From: Microbacterium sp. MM2322
GTDB lineage: Bacteria; Actinomycetota; Actinomycetes; Actinomycetales; Microbacteriaceae
Direction of reading: 5' to 3'
DNA length: 64,000 nt
NCBI RefSeq assembly: GCF_964186585.1
Contig: NZ_OZ075067.1
Location: forward strand, 1,116,001 to 1,180,000
How positions within the stretch are numbered: the first letter of the stretch is position 1; each line of letters begins with the position of its first letter. Positions 26,490 to 35,067 of this stretch are shown here, one piece after another. Made by a program: the position numbers and the translations under genes. Under the pieces are notes generated by a model that saw only the letters and a list, made by a program, of their open reading frames with translations, did not search any database and had not been told where the DNA came from.

Positions 26490-26834
26490 GTGAGTTCTGA
26501 TGCACCCGTGTCCACTGATTGGCTGAGTCTTCCCGAACTGGTGGAGCTGACGGGGGAGCCGCTCGGGCGGGTGCGCCGCATGCTCGACGAGCACCAGCTC
26601 GTCGCCTCCCGCCGTTTCGGAGCTCCGCGCGTCCCGTCGGTCTTCCTCGTCGAGGGTGAGCCCCTCTCATCGCTGCGCGGCACGATCATCGTGTTGCACG
26701 ATGCCGGCTTCTCCGACGACGAAGCGATCGACTGGCTGCTCGCCCCGGAGGAATCGATCGGGTTCGCTCCGATCGAGGCGCTCCGCCAGGGGCGCAAGAG
26801 CGAGGTCCGGCGCGTCGCGCAGACCCTGGCCTGA
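26490..26834 (+). CDS. Rv2175c-like DNA-binding protein
   Basis: A 114-residue protein with an N-terminal winged helix-turn-helix (WLSLPELVELTGEPLGRVRR, then LDEHQLVASRRFG) and a C-terminal domain with IIVLHDAGFSDDEAIDWLL, matching mycobacterial Rv2175c. In mycobacteria that protein is phosphorylated by PknL, as I recall on Thr9, which disrupts DNA binding; here residue 9 from GTG 26490 is also threonine (S8-T9 before W11). GATAGT lies 6 nt before the GTG, consistent with leaderless initiation, although GGAGGA also abuts it. The gene lies near the PASTA kinase and shares its promoter region with the LysM gene. Confidence 0.8.
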   Translation: MSSDAPVSTDWLSLPELVELTGEPLGRVRRMLDEHQLVASRRFGAPRVPSVFLVEGEPLSSLRGTIIVLHDAGFSDDEAIDWLLAPEESIGFAPIEALRQGRKSEVRRVAQTLA

Positions 26835-26855
26835 GCGCAGGCCCTGGCCTGAGCG
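26820..26855 (+). repeat. 18-bp tandem duplication across a stop codon
   Basis: Two adjacent 18-bp units (26820-26837 and 26838-26855) differ at one base, CAGACCCTGG... against CAGGCCCTGG.... The first unit contains the TGA stop of the Rv2175c-like gene. The shape suggests a recent local duplication. Confidence 0.7.
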
Positions 26856-26870
26856 GACGGATGCCGCGCG

Positions 26871-27968
26871 TCAGGCTGCGCGGACAGTCGCTGCGCGTGC
26901 CAGGTCGCGGAGTTCGCTGACCGCGGCGTTACCGAGCCGCGCACCCCGGAGAGCTCGATCAGCCTCGGTCGCCCACTCGGTGATCCGAGCTTCGACGCGG
27001 GCCAGAGCGCCGGTCTCGACGATGGTCTGCTGCAGGTGGGACACCTGCTGGGGTGTGAGATTGCGGTCGCCCACGAGTTCGTCGAACACGCGAAGCGCTC
27101 CCGGCGCGAGAGCGGCGCGGGCGTAGGCGATGAGCAGAGTGCGCTTCCCCTCGCGCAGGTCGTCACCCACGGGCTTTCCCGTCACGACGCTGTCTCCGAA
27201 CACCCCGAGGACGTCGTCGCGCAGCTGGAACGCAAGGCCCACGGGATGCCCGAAGTCAGCGAGCACGCGATATTGCTCGTCGTCCGCACCGGCCAGGACC
27301 GCGCCGAGCTGCAGCGGATGCTGGACGCTGTACCGCGCCGACTTCAGCGACGCCACGCGGAGCGCACGGTCGGGGTGCGTATCGACGGGAGCGGCCACGT
27401 AGGCGGACTCCTCGGCGACGTCGAGGAACTGACCGATGGTCACTTCGCGGCGCATGCGCGCGAACTCGGTGCGAGCGCGGTGCGCGCCCATCGGGTCGAT
27501 CTCCGCCAGACCCTCTTCGAGGAGGTCGTCACTCCACGCCACGAGCAGATCGCCCAGCAGGATGGCGGCGGACCGGCCGAATTCCTCGCCGTCGCCCGCC
27601 CATCCCTTCGATCGGTGCTCGGACTCCCAGGCCCGATGCGACGCCGGGCGACCTCGGCGGGTGTCGGAGCGGTCGATGACATCGTCATGGACGAGGGCGG
27701 CGGCATGGAAGATCTCGAGGGCAGCGGATGCCGCGGTCACGGCGTCCGGAACGCTCGGTGCTCCGCTCGTTGCGGCCGTCGCGACAGCGCGCCACCCGGC
27801 CAGGCAGAACTTCGCTCGGAACCCCTTGCCTCCGGTGGCCGCGGACGCGCCCGACTCGACGAAAGCCTGCGCCTCCTCGCCGAATTCGGATGCGGCGTCC
27901 CGCTGGGCCTTCAGGAACCTCTCGACTCGCTGGGAAACGGCCACGATCGGATCGGGGAAGGAGGACAC
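26871..27968 (-). CDS. Polyprenyl diphosphate synthase (trans type)
   Basis: A 365-residue prenyltransferase that extends allylic diphosphates with isopentenyl diphosphate. The first aspartate-rich motif is DDVIDRSDTRRGRP and the second is QLRDDVLGVFGD; a KGFRAKF segment near the N-terminus supplies diphosphate-binding residues. Product length cannot be set from sequence alone; geranylgeranyl diphosphate or a longer chain for menaquinone or carotenoids is possible. GTG 27968 is supported by TAGGCT 6 nt upstream. Position near the Rv2175c-like and kinase genes corresponds to mycobacterial idsA2 (Rv2173). Confidence 0.92.
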   Translation of the reverse strand: MSSFPDPIVAVSQRVERFLKAQRDAASEFGEEAQAFVESGASAATGGKGFRAKFCLAGWRAVATAATSGAPSVPDAVTAASAALEIFHAAALVHDDVIDRSDTRRGRPASHRAWESEHRSKGWAGDGEEFGRSAAILLGDLLVAWSDDLLEEGLAEIDPMGAHRARTEFARMRREVTIGQFLDVAEESAYVAAPVDTHPDRALRVASLKSARYSVQHPLQLGAVLAGADDEQYRVLADFGHPVGLAFQLRDDVLGVFGDSVVTGKPVGDDLREGKRTLLIAYARAALAPGALRVFDELVGDRNLTPQQVSHLQQTIVETGALARVEARITEWATEADRALRGARLGNAAVSELRDLARAATVRAA

Positions 27969-27974
27969 GGGCCT

Positions 27975-27980
27975 AGCCTA
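27975..27980 (-). promoter_or_regulatory. -10 element (TAGGCT), leaderless prenyl synthase gene
   Basis: On the minus strand TAGGCT is followed by 6 nt and GTG 27968. Confidence 0.6.
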
Positions 27981-28028
27981 GTGATCGCGCGGACGCGTAG
28001 ACTTGATGGACCGAACCGAGGGGGATGC

Positions 28029-28406
28029 ATGCCACTGTCAGAGCAGGAGCAGCGTCTGCTGGACGAGATGGAACGCCATCTCATGCGCAACGACGCCGAT
28101 GTCGTCAGCGCGGACCGGGGATCCGCTCCCCTCAGCTACCGCAACATCGTCTACGGCTCCGTCATCGTGCTCTTGGGTATCGCCGGGCTCGTCGTCGGAG
28201 TAGCGACGTCGCTCATCGTGATCGGTGTGATCTCTTTCGTTCTCATGGTGGGAGGCGTCGTTCTCGCCTTCACGCCCGCGAAGGGCGCGGCGGCATCCCG
28301 CGCCGCCACCGGAACCCGCAAGCCCCGTCCCGCCCAGGCCCCGGCCTCCGCCTCCTTCATGGACCGGATGAACGATCGATGGGATCGCCGTAACGACGAT
28401 CGCTGA
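28029..28406 (+). CDS. DUF3040 small membrane protein
   Basis: A 125-residue protein matching the DUF3040 family of actinobacteria. The N-terminal signature MPLSEQEQRLLDEMERHL is clear, followed by two membrane helices (about 45-65 and 66-85) and a basic, Pro-rich tail. Function is unknown, but the gene lies upstream of mraZ in many actinobacteria (mycobacterial Rv2169c), as it does here. A GAGGGGGA ribosome-binding site precedes ATG 28029, and TAGACT at 28000-28005 is a probable -10. A classic terminator follows the stop. Confidence 0.85.
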   Translation: MPLSEQEQRLLDEMERHLMRNDADVVSADRGSAPLSYRNIVYGSVIVLLGIAGLVVGVATSLIVIGVISFVLMVGGVVLAFTPAKGAAASRAATGTRKPRPAQAPASASFMDRMNDRWDRRNDDR

Positions 28407-28433
28407 TCCGGCCTCCACAGCCCTCCACTTCTG

Positions 28434-28464
28434 AAGCACCGACCTCCGGGTCGGTGCTTTTTTT
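28434..28464 (+). terminator. Intrinsic terminator after the DUF3040 gene
   Basis: AAGCACCGACC (28434-28444) pairs with GGTCGGTGCTT (28449-28459) around TCCG, followed directly by a T run. This is the only hairpin in the window with a long T tract, and it insulates the mraZ promoter from upstream transcription. Confidence 0.92.
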
Positions 28465-28543
28465 GTGCCCTCCGGGCGTCGGGGGTACAGGCCAGGTGTG
28501 CGGAGTGGCGCGGCGCAGCGTCGCCGTCCCCGAGATCTGTCGC

Positions 28544-28570
28544 AAAGTGGAGGAAAGTGGAGTAAAGTGG
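28544..28570 (+). promoter_or_regulatory. MraZ operator: three AAAGTGG boxes
   Basis: AAAGTGG occurs at 28544-28550, 28554-28560 and 28564-28570, an exact 10-bp period, so all three boxes face the same side of the helix. Repeated AAAGTG-type boxes with a 10-bp period are the known target of MraZ in other bacteria. They lie about 45 bp before mraZ, which points to autoregulation of the whole division cluster. Confidence 0.82.
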
Positions 28571-28612
28571 CGTCAACCTGGAGCGGGCCGGATGTAGGGG
28601 GGTGACCGAGCG

Positions 28613-29044
28613 ATGTTGTTGGGCACCCACACCCCGAAGCTGGACGACAAAGGTCGGGTCATCCTGCCGGCGAAGTTCCGCGACGACCTCGGCCCCGGCA
28701 TCGTCATCACCCGCGGTCAGGAACGGTGCCTCTACGTCTTCAGCTCGGTCGAGTTCGAGCGCGTGTACGAGCGCATCCGGGAAGCGCCCCTGACCAACAA
28801 GCAGGCTCGTGACTTCCAGCGCATGTTCCTCTCGGGCGCGAGCGCCGAGAAGCCGGACTCGCAGAACCGCATCACCATCCCGCCGCACCTGCGTACCTAC
28901 GCCGGGCTGGAGCGGGAGCTGATCGTGACGGGTGTCGGCGCGCACGCCGAGATCTGGAACGCCGACGCGTGGAACACCTACGCCGACAGCAACGAGGACA
29001 CCTACTCGGACATGGAACAGGAGGTGATTCCCGGACTCTTCTGA
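28613..29044 (+). CDS. mraZ: Transcriptional regulator MraZ
   Basis: A 143-residue protein with two SpoVT/AbrB-like DNA-binding repeats: [20 protein letters not shown] at the N-terminus and [17 protein letters not shown] in the second half. It forms a ring that binds repeated boxes upstream of its own gene and controls the dcw cluster. Three such boxes lie just upstream. ATG 28613 follows a G-rich ribosome-binding stretch (AGGGGGGTGA). It is the first gene of the long division operon and is followed by rsmH after 102 bp. Confidence 0.96.
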   Translation: MLLGTHTPKLDDKGRVILPAKFRDDLGPGIVITRGQERCLYVFSSVEFERVYERIREAPLTNKQARDFQRMFLSGASAEKPDSQNRITIPPHLRTYAGLERELIVTGVGAHAEIWNADAWNTYADSNEDTYSDMEQEVIPGLF

Positions 29045-29146
29045 TCCTCGACTGCGACTCCCAGCCGCACGCCCTGACGCACTTCCCCGGCGCCAGGTCG
29101 GAGCGGATGGGGATCGGGGTCGAGGGCCCACGGACCCGAACGCACC

Positions 29147-30106
29147 ATGACACACGACGACATCCACACCCCCGTTCTGCTCGACCGCTGTGTCGAGCTG
29201 CTCGCCCCTGCGCTCCAGCGGGACGGCGCGGTCGTCGTGGACGCCACACTCGGCATGGGCGGTCACTCCGAAGCGCTCCTCGACCGCTTCCCGCAGGTGC
29301 GCCTCATCGGCCTCGACCGCGACACCGACGCCCTCCGGATCGCGGGGGAGCGGCTCGCCCGCTTCGGCGACCGGGTGACCCTCGTGCACACGGTGTACGA
29401 CGGCATCGCCGAGGCCGTCCGCAGCGCAGGCGTCCGCCAGGCCGACGGCATCCTGTTCGATCTCGGCGTCTCGTCGCTGCAGCTCGACGACGCCGACCGG
29501 GGCTTCGCATACTCGAAGGACGCGCCGCTCGACATGCGGATGGATCAGACCTCGGGCACGACCGCCGCTGACGTCGTCGCGACCTACGGCGAGGGAGACC
29601 TGCGACGGATCTTCGAGCGCTACGGCGACGAGAAGCTCGCCGGACGATATGCCCGAGCGATCATCGCCGCACGTCAGCAGACTCCGATCGAGCGCTCGGC
29701 GCATCTCGTCGAGATCCTGATCGCCGCGACGCCCATGGCCGTCCAGCGAGAGCGCAGCGGACACCCCGCCAAGCGCGTCTTCCAGGCGCTGCGCATCGAG
29801 GTGAACGGCGAGCTGTCGGTGCTCGAGCGCGCGCTTCCCGCCGCGCTCGGCATCCTGCCCGTCACCGGTCGGATCGTGGTCATGTCGTACCAGTCGCTCG
29901 AGGACCGCCTCGTCAAGCGCGTCTTCGCTGAGGCCACCCGCTCGACGGCACCCGCGGGACTCCCGATCGAACCGCCCGAGCACGCCCCCCGGTTCCGCCT
30001 GCTCACCAAGGGCGCGGAACTGGCATCCGACGAAGAAAAGATCCGCAACCCGCGCGCCACTCCGGTGCGGCTGCGTGCGGCCGAGCGAGTGAGGGAGGCG
30101 TCATGA
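29147..30106 (+). CDS. rsmH: 16S rRNA (cytosine-1402-N4) methyltransferase
   Basis: Methylates N4 of C1402 in 16S rRNA at the ribosomal P site, using S-adenosylmethionine. The 319-residue protein has the [13 protein letters not shown] start, SAM-binding [31 protein letters not shown], and the family end pattern [14 protein letters not shown]. It is the usual second gene of the dcw cluster. The stop overlaps the next start (ATGA at 30103-30106), giving translational coupling to the ftsL-like gene. Confidence 0.96.
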   Translation: MTHDDIHTPVLLDRCVELLAPALQRDGAVVVDATLGMGGHSEALLDRFPQVRLIGLDRDTDALRIAGERLARFGDRVTLVHTVYDGIAEAVRSAGVRQADGILFDLGVSSLQLDDADRGFAYSKDAPLDMRMDQTSGTTAADVVATYGEGDLRRIFERYGDEKLAGRYARAIIAARQQTPIERSAHLVEILIAATPMAVQRERSGHPAKRVFQALRIEVNGELSVLERALPAALGILPVTGRIVVMSYQSLEDRLVKRVFAEATRSTAPAGLPIEPPEHAPRFRLLTKGAELASDEEKIRNPRATPVRLRAAERVREAS

Positions 30107-30705
30107 GCGCTTCGGCCCAGGCCACCACAGTCATCGAGACCGCCCCCGACGAGCTCCTCCTCGGCTCGGAAGCACCCATTCTCCGCCCCGTCGGTCGCAT
30201 CGGCGCCGGCGTCGCGCCTCGGCGTCGCCCCCGCCGCGTGTTCGGCGTCGTCGCGGTCGCCGGCGCGCTCGCCATCGCCGGGGTGCAGATGGGGTTGTCC
30301 ATCGTCACGACGCAGGGCGCCTTCGAGGTCAAGAGCCTCACGTCGCAGCAGCAGGACGCGAACTACCGCAAGCAGATCCTCCAGGAGGAGGTCGCCGGTC
30401 TCAGCTCGCCTCAGTTCCTCGCGGCCAACGCGGCGGCTCTCGGCCTCGTCGCCGGCGGTGAGCCGAACTACCTCCGCCTCAGCGATGGCACGACCCTCGG
30501 TCCGCAGAAGGGCGCGTCGGATGCCTCTTCGATCGAGGCGCTCTCGCGGGCGGCGGTGTCGAACGCTCTCGTCGCGGGCGTGCCGCTCGTCACCGACCCC
30601 GAAGCGAGCCTCGACACGGGCGTCTCGATCGACAAGGACCTGCTGGCCAATACGCCGACACCCCCATCGATCACCGACGGACTGCCGACCCCCGCCACAC
30701 ACTGA
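30103..30705 (+). CDS. ftsL: FtsL-like division protein
   Basis: A 200-residue bitopic membrane protein placed exactly where ftsL lies. Residues 1-45 are cytoplasmic and basic near the membrane (RRRPRR), 46-68 form the membrane helix, and about 72-100 is a short predicted coiled coil ([20 protein letters not shown]), as expected for FtsL binding FtsQ/DivIC partners. The remaining Ser/Thr/Pro-rich tail makes it longer than most FtsL proteins. Sequence similarity in this family is always low, so the call rests on position and topology. It overlaps rsmH by 4 bp and precedes ftsI by 4 bp. Confidence 0.75.
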   Translation: MSASAQATTVIETAPDELLLGSEAPILRPVGRIGAGVAPRRRPRRVFGVVAVAGALAIAGVQMGLSIVTTQGAFEVKSLTSQQQDANYRKQILQEEVAGLSSPQFLAANAAALGLVAGGEPNYLRLSDGTTLGPQKGASDASSIEALSRAAVSNALVAGVPLVTDPEASLDTGVSIDKDLLANTPTPPSITDGLPTPATH

Positions 30706-30709
30706 GATC

Positions 30710-32521
30710 ATGACGACACGAGCAACCCGAAGCCCGCGCCGTCGCACCGTCGTCGCTCTCGCCGTCGTCCTGGCGGTCTTGGTGGCGTTCGTCGTCCGGC
30801 TCGTCGACATCCAGATCGTCAACGCGAGTCAGCACGTCGAGGACGCCTTCAGTAAGGGCATGCAGACCACCTCCACGCTCCAAGGGGCAAGAGGATCCAT
30901 CGTCGATGCGAACGGCTCTCCGCTCGCCACGAGCATGCTTCGGTACAACGTCGTGGTCGACCCGATGCTCGCGGAGCAGGGGATGTCGCTGCGCGACGAG
31001 AACGGCGCGATCGTCAAGGACGACGCCGGCGACGCGGTCAAGGTAACCTGGCCGGAGATCGCCGCTGAGATCGCAGAGGTGACCGGGCAGGACGCCGACG
31101 ACGTGCGTGCGACCGCCGACGATGCGGTCGCGAAGGATCCGAAGAGCCGCTACCAGGTGATCAAGCGGCTCGTGTCGACGGCGGAGTTCCGGAAGCTCGC
31201 CGACTTGCAGATCCCGTTCGTCAGCTTCGAGCCCGTTGCTTCGAGGTCGTACCCCGACGGCGCGGTCGCCGGCAACATCCTCGGCTTCGTCGGTTCTGAC
31301 GGCAAGCCGTTGGAGGGCGTTGAGATGCTGCAGGACTCGTGCCTGGAGCCCACCAACGGCAGCATCCGCTATCAGCGTGGTGCGAACGGCGTGACCATTC
31401 CCGGGACCGCGGTTGAGAAGCCCGCCGTCAACGGCGGAACGCTCAAGCTGACGATCGACTCCGACCTCCAGTGGTACATGCAGCAGCTGATCGCCGAGGA
31501 GACCGACCGATACCAGGCCGACTGGGGCGGGGTGCTCGTCATGGAGGTCGCGACGGGCAAGATCCGCGCGATCGCGGAGACCAACACCGTCGACCCCAAC
31601 GACCCCGGCGCCAGCGAGCCACAGGACCGCGGCTCGCGGCTCCTGCGGTTCTCCTTCGAGCCGGGTTCCACGTTCAAGCCCGTCACCGCCGCGACCGCCA
31701 TCGAGCATGCGGGAGTCACGCCCGGAACGACCGTCACGGTCCCCGACCGCATGGTGTTCGACAACGGGGCCGTCGTGAACGACTCCGAGAAGCACTCCAC
31801 CGAGAACCTCACACTCAACGGCGGCCTCGTGACCTCCTCCAACGTCGCGATGTCGCAGTTCGGCGCGATGGTGGACCCGCAGACCCGGTACGACTACCTG
31901 AAGAAGTTCGGCGCCGGTCAGCCTTCCGGTCTCGACTGGTCGGGCGAGCCGAAGACGACGCTGAGCCCCGCAGACACGTGGGACAACCAGACGAAGTACG
32001 CCACCACCTTCGGGCAGGCGTTCACGGTCACCGCGGTCCAGGTCGCGAGCGCGTACCAGACCTTCGCGAACGGGGGAGTGCGGATGCCGGCATCCCTCGT
32101 CGAATCGTGCACGAAGGCGGACGGCCAGGTCGTCACGCCGAAGCTCGCCGCCCCTGAACGCGTCATCAAGGAGGAGACGGCGAAGGAGGTCTCGCTCATG
32201 CTCGAGAACGTGTTCGCGCAGGGGACGCTGGCCGACGACGTCGCCCTCCCCGGCTACCGCATGGGCGGCAAGACGGGCACGGCGCAGATCTCGGACGGCA
32301 AGGGCGGGTACAAGAAGAACCTGTACTTCACGTCACTCGTCGGCTTCGCTCCCGCCGAGGATCCGAAGTATGTTGTCCTGACGGTCTTCGACGAGCCTAA
32401 GAAGCAGCGCATGTCGTCGGCCAACCGCTCGGTGTTCAAGAAGGCGATGGCGCAGGTGCTCACGCACTACCGCGTCATGCCGTCGGGCTCGGAGACCCCC
32501 CTCCTGCCCGTCACAGGCTGA
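30710..32521 (+). CDS. ftsI: Septal peptidoglycan transpeptidase (penicillin-binding protein)
   Basis: A 603-residue class B penicillin-binding protein (FtsI/PbpB) that cross-links peptidoglycan at the septum together with FtsW. It has an N-terminal membrane anchor (about 14-33), a dimerisation/pedestal domain beginning at GARGSIVDANG, and a transpeptidase domain with the three active-site motifs: S320-T-F-K323, S376-S-N378 and K521-T-G523. The ATG at 30710 follows the ftsL stop by 4 bp. The next gene is murF rather than murE, which is unusual for this cluster. Confidence 0.95.
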   Translation: MTTRATRSPRRRTVVALAVVLAVLVAFVVRLVDIQIVNASQHVEDAFSKGMQTTSTLQGARGSIVDANGSPLATSMLRYNVVVDPMLAEQGMSLRDENGAIVKDDAGDAVKVTWPEIAAEIAEVTGQDADDVRATADDAVAKDPKSRYQVIKRLVSTAEFRKLADLQIPFVSFEPVASRSYPDGAVAGNILGFVGSDGKPLEGVEMLQDSCLEPTNGSIRYQRGANGVTIPGTAVEKPAVNGGTLKLTIDSDLQWYMQQLIAEETDRYQADWGGVLVMEVATGKIRAIAETNTVDPNDPGASEPQDRGSRLLRFSFEPGSTFKPVTAATAIEHAGVTPGTTVTVPDRMVFDNGAVVNDSEKHSTENLTLNGGLVTSSNVAMSQFGAMVDPQTRYDYLKKFGAGQPSGLDWSGEPKTTLSPADTWDNQTKYATTFGQAFTVTAVQVASAYQTFANGGVRMPASLVESCTKADGQVVTPKLAAPERVIKEETAKEVSLMLENVFAQGTLADDVALPGYRMGGKTGTAQISDGKGGYKKNLYFTSLVGFAPAEDPKYVVLTVFDEPKKQRMSSANRSVFKKAMAQVLTHYRVMPSGSETPLLPVTG

Positions 32522-32548
32522 ACCCGAGCGCACGAGGAGATCCCCCGC

Positions 32549-33961
32549 ATGATCCGCATGACGCTTGCCGAGGTGACGCACGCCATCGGCGGTACGCTCC
32601 ACGTCCACGGCACGGACACCCCTGAGACCGTCGTCTCCGGGGTTGTCGACACCGATTCGCGTGAGATGGGACCAGGTTCCGTCTTCGTCGCCAAGCCCGG
32701 CGACGTGACGGACGGTCACCTGTTCGTCGGCACCGCCGTCGAGGCGGGAGCGGTGCTCGCGATCGTCGAACGCCCGGTCGAGGTCCCTGTCACGCAGATC
32801 GTCGTCGGCGATGCCGTCGTCGCTCTCGGCGCTCTCGCGCGCGACGTCGTCGCCCGTGTGCGAGCTCATGGCAACCTGCGGGTCGTCGGCATCACCGGCT
32901 CCAACGGCAAGACGACCACGAAGAACCTCCTCGCCCGCATCCTTCAGGACGAAGGGCCCACGGTCGCCCCTCGCGCGTCGTTCAACAACGAGGTGGGCGC
33001 GCCGGTCACCATGCTCCGCGTCGCGGATGACACCCGCTTCCTCGTGAGCGAGCTGGGCGCCTCGCGCCCGGGGCGTATCGCGGAGCTCGCCGGTCTCATC
33101 ACCCCCGACATCGGCGCGGTCCTGATGGTCGGTCTGGCGCACGCGGGGGGCTTCGGCGGCGTCGAAGCCACCCAGAAGGCGAAAACCGAACTCGTCCAGG
33201 CGCTCCGTCCCGGCGGCACCGCGGTGCTGAACTCCGACGACGCCCGTGTGGCGGCGATGGCGGTCGCCGCTGCGGAGCGCGGCGCCTCCGTCCGCTGGTT
33301 CGGTCGCGGTCCCGCTGCGGATGTCCGGGCTGAGGACGTCGAGGTCACCGCATCCGGCACCACCGCGACGATCCACGTCGACGGTCGCAGCCTCCCGCTT
33401 CACCTGCGGGTGCTCGGCGAGCATCACATCATGAACGCCCTCGCCGCGATCACGATCGCGCAACTGCTGGGGGTCGACCCTGACGATGCGATCGCTCGGA
33501 TGGGGACGGTCGAGATCGCCGAACGCTGGCGGATGCAGCCGCTCGGCACCGAGCGGGTCCGCATCATCAACGACGCCTACAACGCCAGCCCCGATTCGAT
33601 GGCTGCCGCGCTCCGGACCGTCGCGCAGATCACCGCACCCGGACAGCGCAAGGTCGCCGTTCTGGGCGCGATGTCCGAGCTCGGTGAACAGGCGGGGGAG
33701 GAGCACGATCGCATCGGGCTCCAGGCCGTTCGCCTCCGTTACGAGCGCATCGTCGTGATCGGCACCGCCGCGCGACGCCTTTTCCTGGCTGCCATCAGCG
33801 AGGGCTCCTGGGACGGCGAAGCCGTCTTCTTCGAGACCGCTGACGAGGCCTACGACTACCTGACGGCCGAGCTCCGCGACGGTGATCGCGTGCTGGTGAA
33901 GTCCTCCAATTCCGCCGGGCTCAGGTTCCTCGGCGATCGTCTGGGAGAATTCTTCTCGTGA
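32549..33961 (+). CDS. murF: UDP-MurNAc-tripeptide:D-Ala-D-Ala ligase
   Basis: Adds D-Ala-D-Ala to the UDP-MurNAc-tripeptide in the cytoplasm, using ATP. The 470-residue protein has a typical MurF N-terminal domain (VSGVVDTDSREMGPGSVFVA), the ATP loop ITGSNGKTTTKN, and the MurF-type FNNEVGAPVTML segment that distinguishes it from MurE and MurD. The C-terminal domain includes INDAYNASPDSM. GAGGAGAT precedes the ATG. The stop overlaps the mraY start (GTGA). Confidence 0.95.
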   Translation: MIRMTLAEVTHAIGGTLHVHGTDTPETVVSGVVDTDSREMGPGSVFVAKPGDVTDGHLFVGTAVEAGAVLAIVERPVEVPVTQIVVGDAVVALGALARDVVARVRAHGNLRVVGITGSNGKTTTKNLLARILQDEGPTVAPRASFNNEVGAPVTMLRVADDTRFLVSELGASRPGRIAELAGLITPDIGAVLMVGLAHAGGFGGVEATQKAKTELVQALRPGGTAVLNSDDARVAAMAVAAAERGASVRWFGRGPAADVRAEDVEVTASGTTATIHVDGRSLPLHLRVLGEHHIMNALAAITIAQLLGVDPDDAIARMGTVEIAERWRMQPLGTERVRIINDAYNASPDSMAAALRTVAQITAPGQRKVAVLGAMSELGEQAGEEHDRIGLQAVRLRYERIVVIGTAARRLFLAAISEGSWDGEAVFFETADEAYDYLTAELRDGDRVLVKSSNSAGLRFLGDRLGEFFS

Positions 33962-35067
33962 GATCTCTGCTGGCCGCTGCGACGATCTCGCTGGCTTTCA
34001 CTCTGTTCCTGACGCCCCTGTTCATCCGGTTGTTCCGGAAGATCGGATGGGGGCAGGTCATCCGTACCCCGGAGGACGCCCACAACCCGAGTCACCACAC
34101 GAAGCGGGGAACGCCCACGATGGGCGGGATCGTCTTCATCCTGGGAACGATCGTCGGGTTCCTCGTCGGAAGCTACACCGGTGGCACCGAGCCCACGATC
34201 TCCGGCCTGCTCGTCCTCTGGATGATGGTGGGCCTCGGGATCATCGGCTTCATCGACGACTACATGAAGGTCCGCTCGCAGCGGAGCCTCGGGCTGTCGG
34301 GGTGGCGGAAGATCGCCGGCCAGATCGCCGTCGCGGTCCCGTTCGGCGTCATGGCCCTGAACTTCCCGAATCAATACGGCGAGACCCCGGGTTCCGCCTA
34401 CATCTCGTTCTTCCGCGACATCCCGACCCTCTCCTTCATGGCGCTCGGCGCCATCGCCGGGTGGATCCTCTACCTCACCTGGATCTCGTTCATGTCGGTC
34501 GCGTGGTCGAACGCCACCAACCTCACCGACGGACTCGACGGTCTCGCGACCGGCGCCGGCATCTTCACGGTCTCGGCATACAGCCTCGTGACGTTCTGGC
34601 AACTGCAACAGCGCTGCCACTCGGCCGCACTCGTGACGGAGTACACGGCGGCCTGCTACGACACGCGCGATCCGATGGGTCTCACGATCGTCGCCGCATC
34701 GTTCGTCGGCGCCCTGGTCGGATTCCTCTGGTGGAACGCCCCGAAGGCGAAGATGTTCATGGGCGATGTGGGCTCGATGGCGATCGGCGGCGTGATCGTC
34801 GCGATGGCCGTCCTGAGCCGCACCGAGATCCTCTCCATCATCCTCGCGGGCGTCTTCATCATCGCCCCCGCCTCGGTCATCCTGCAGCGCTACTACTTCA
34901 AGGCGACGGGGGGCAGACGCCTCTTCCTGATGAGCCCGTTCCACCATCACCTCGAGATGCGCGGCTGGCCCGAGATCACGATCGTGGTCCGGATGTGGGT
35001 GATCGCCGGCATGCTCGCGATCTTCGGCGTCGCCTTGTTCTACGTCGGCTGGCTGGCCGCGGTATGA
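33958..35067 (+). CDS. mraY: Phospho-MurNAc-pentapeptide transferase
   Basis: An integral membrane enzyme that transfers phospho-MurNAc-pentapeptide to undecaprenyl phosphate, producing lipid I. The 369-residue protein has about ten membrane segments and the family motifs: HTKRGTPTMGGIVF, the Mg-binding aspartate region GFIDDYMKVRS, NATNLTDGLDGLATG, and FMGDVGSMAIGG, with MSPFHHHLEMRGW near the end. It begins with GTG overlapping the murF stop and ends with ATGA overlapping murD. Confidence 0.97.
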   Translation: MRSLLAAATISLAFTLFLTPLFIRLFRKIGWGQVIRTPEDAHNPSHHTKRGTPTMGGIVFILGTIVGFLVGSYTGGTEPTISGLLVLWMMVGLGIIGFIDDYMKVRSQRSLGLSGWRKIAGQIAVAVPFGVMALNFPNQYGETPGSAYISFFRDIPTLSFMALGAIAGWILYLTWISFMSVAWSNATNLTDGLDGLATGAGIFTVSAYSLVTFWQLQQRCHSAALVTEYTAACYDTRDPMGLTIVAASFVGALVGFLWWNAPKAKMFMGDVGSMAIGGVIVAMAVLSRTEILSIILAGVFIIAPASVILQRYYFKATGGRRLFLMSPFHHHLEMRGWPEITIVVRMWVIAGMLAIFGVALFYVGWLAAV

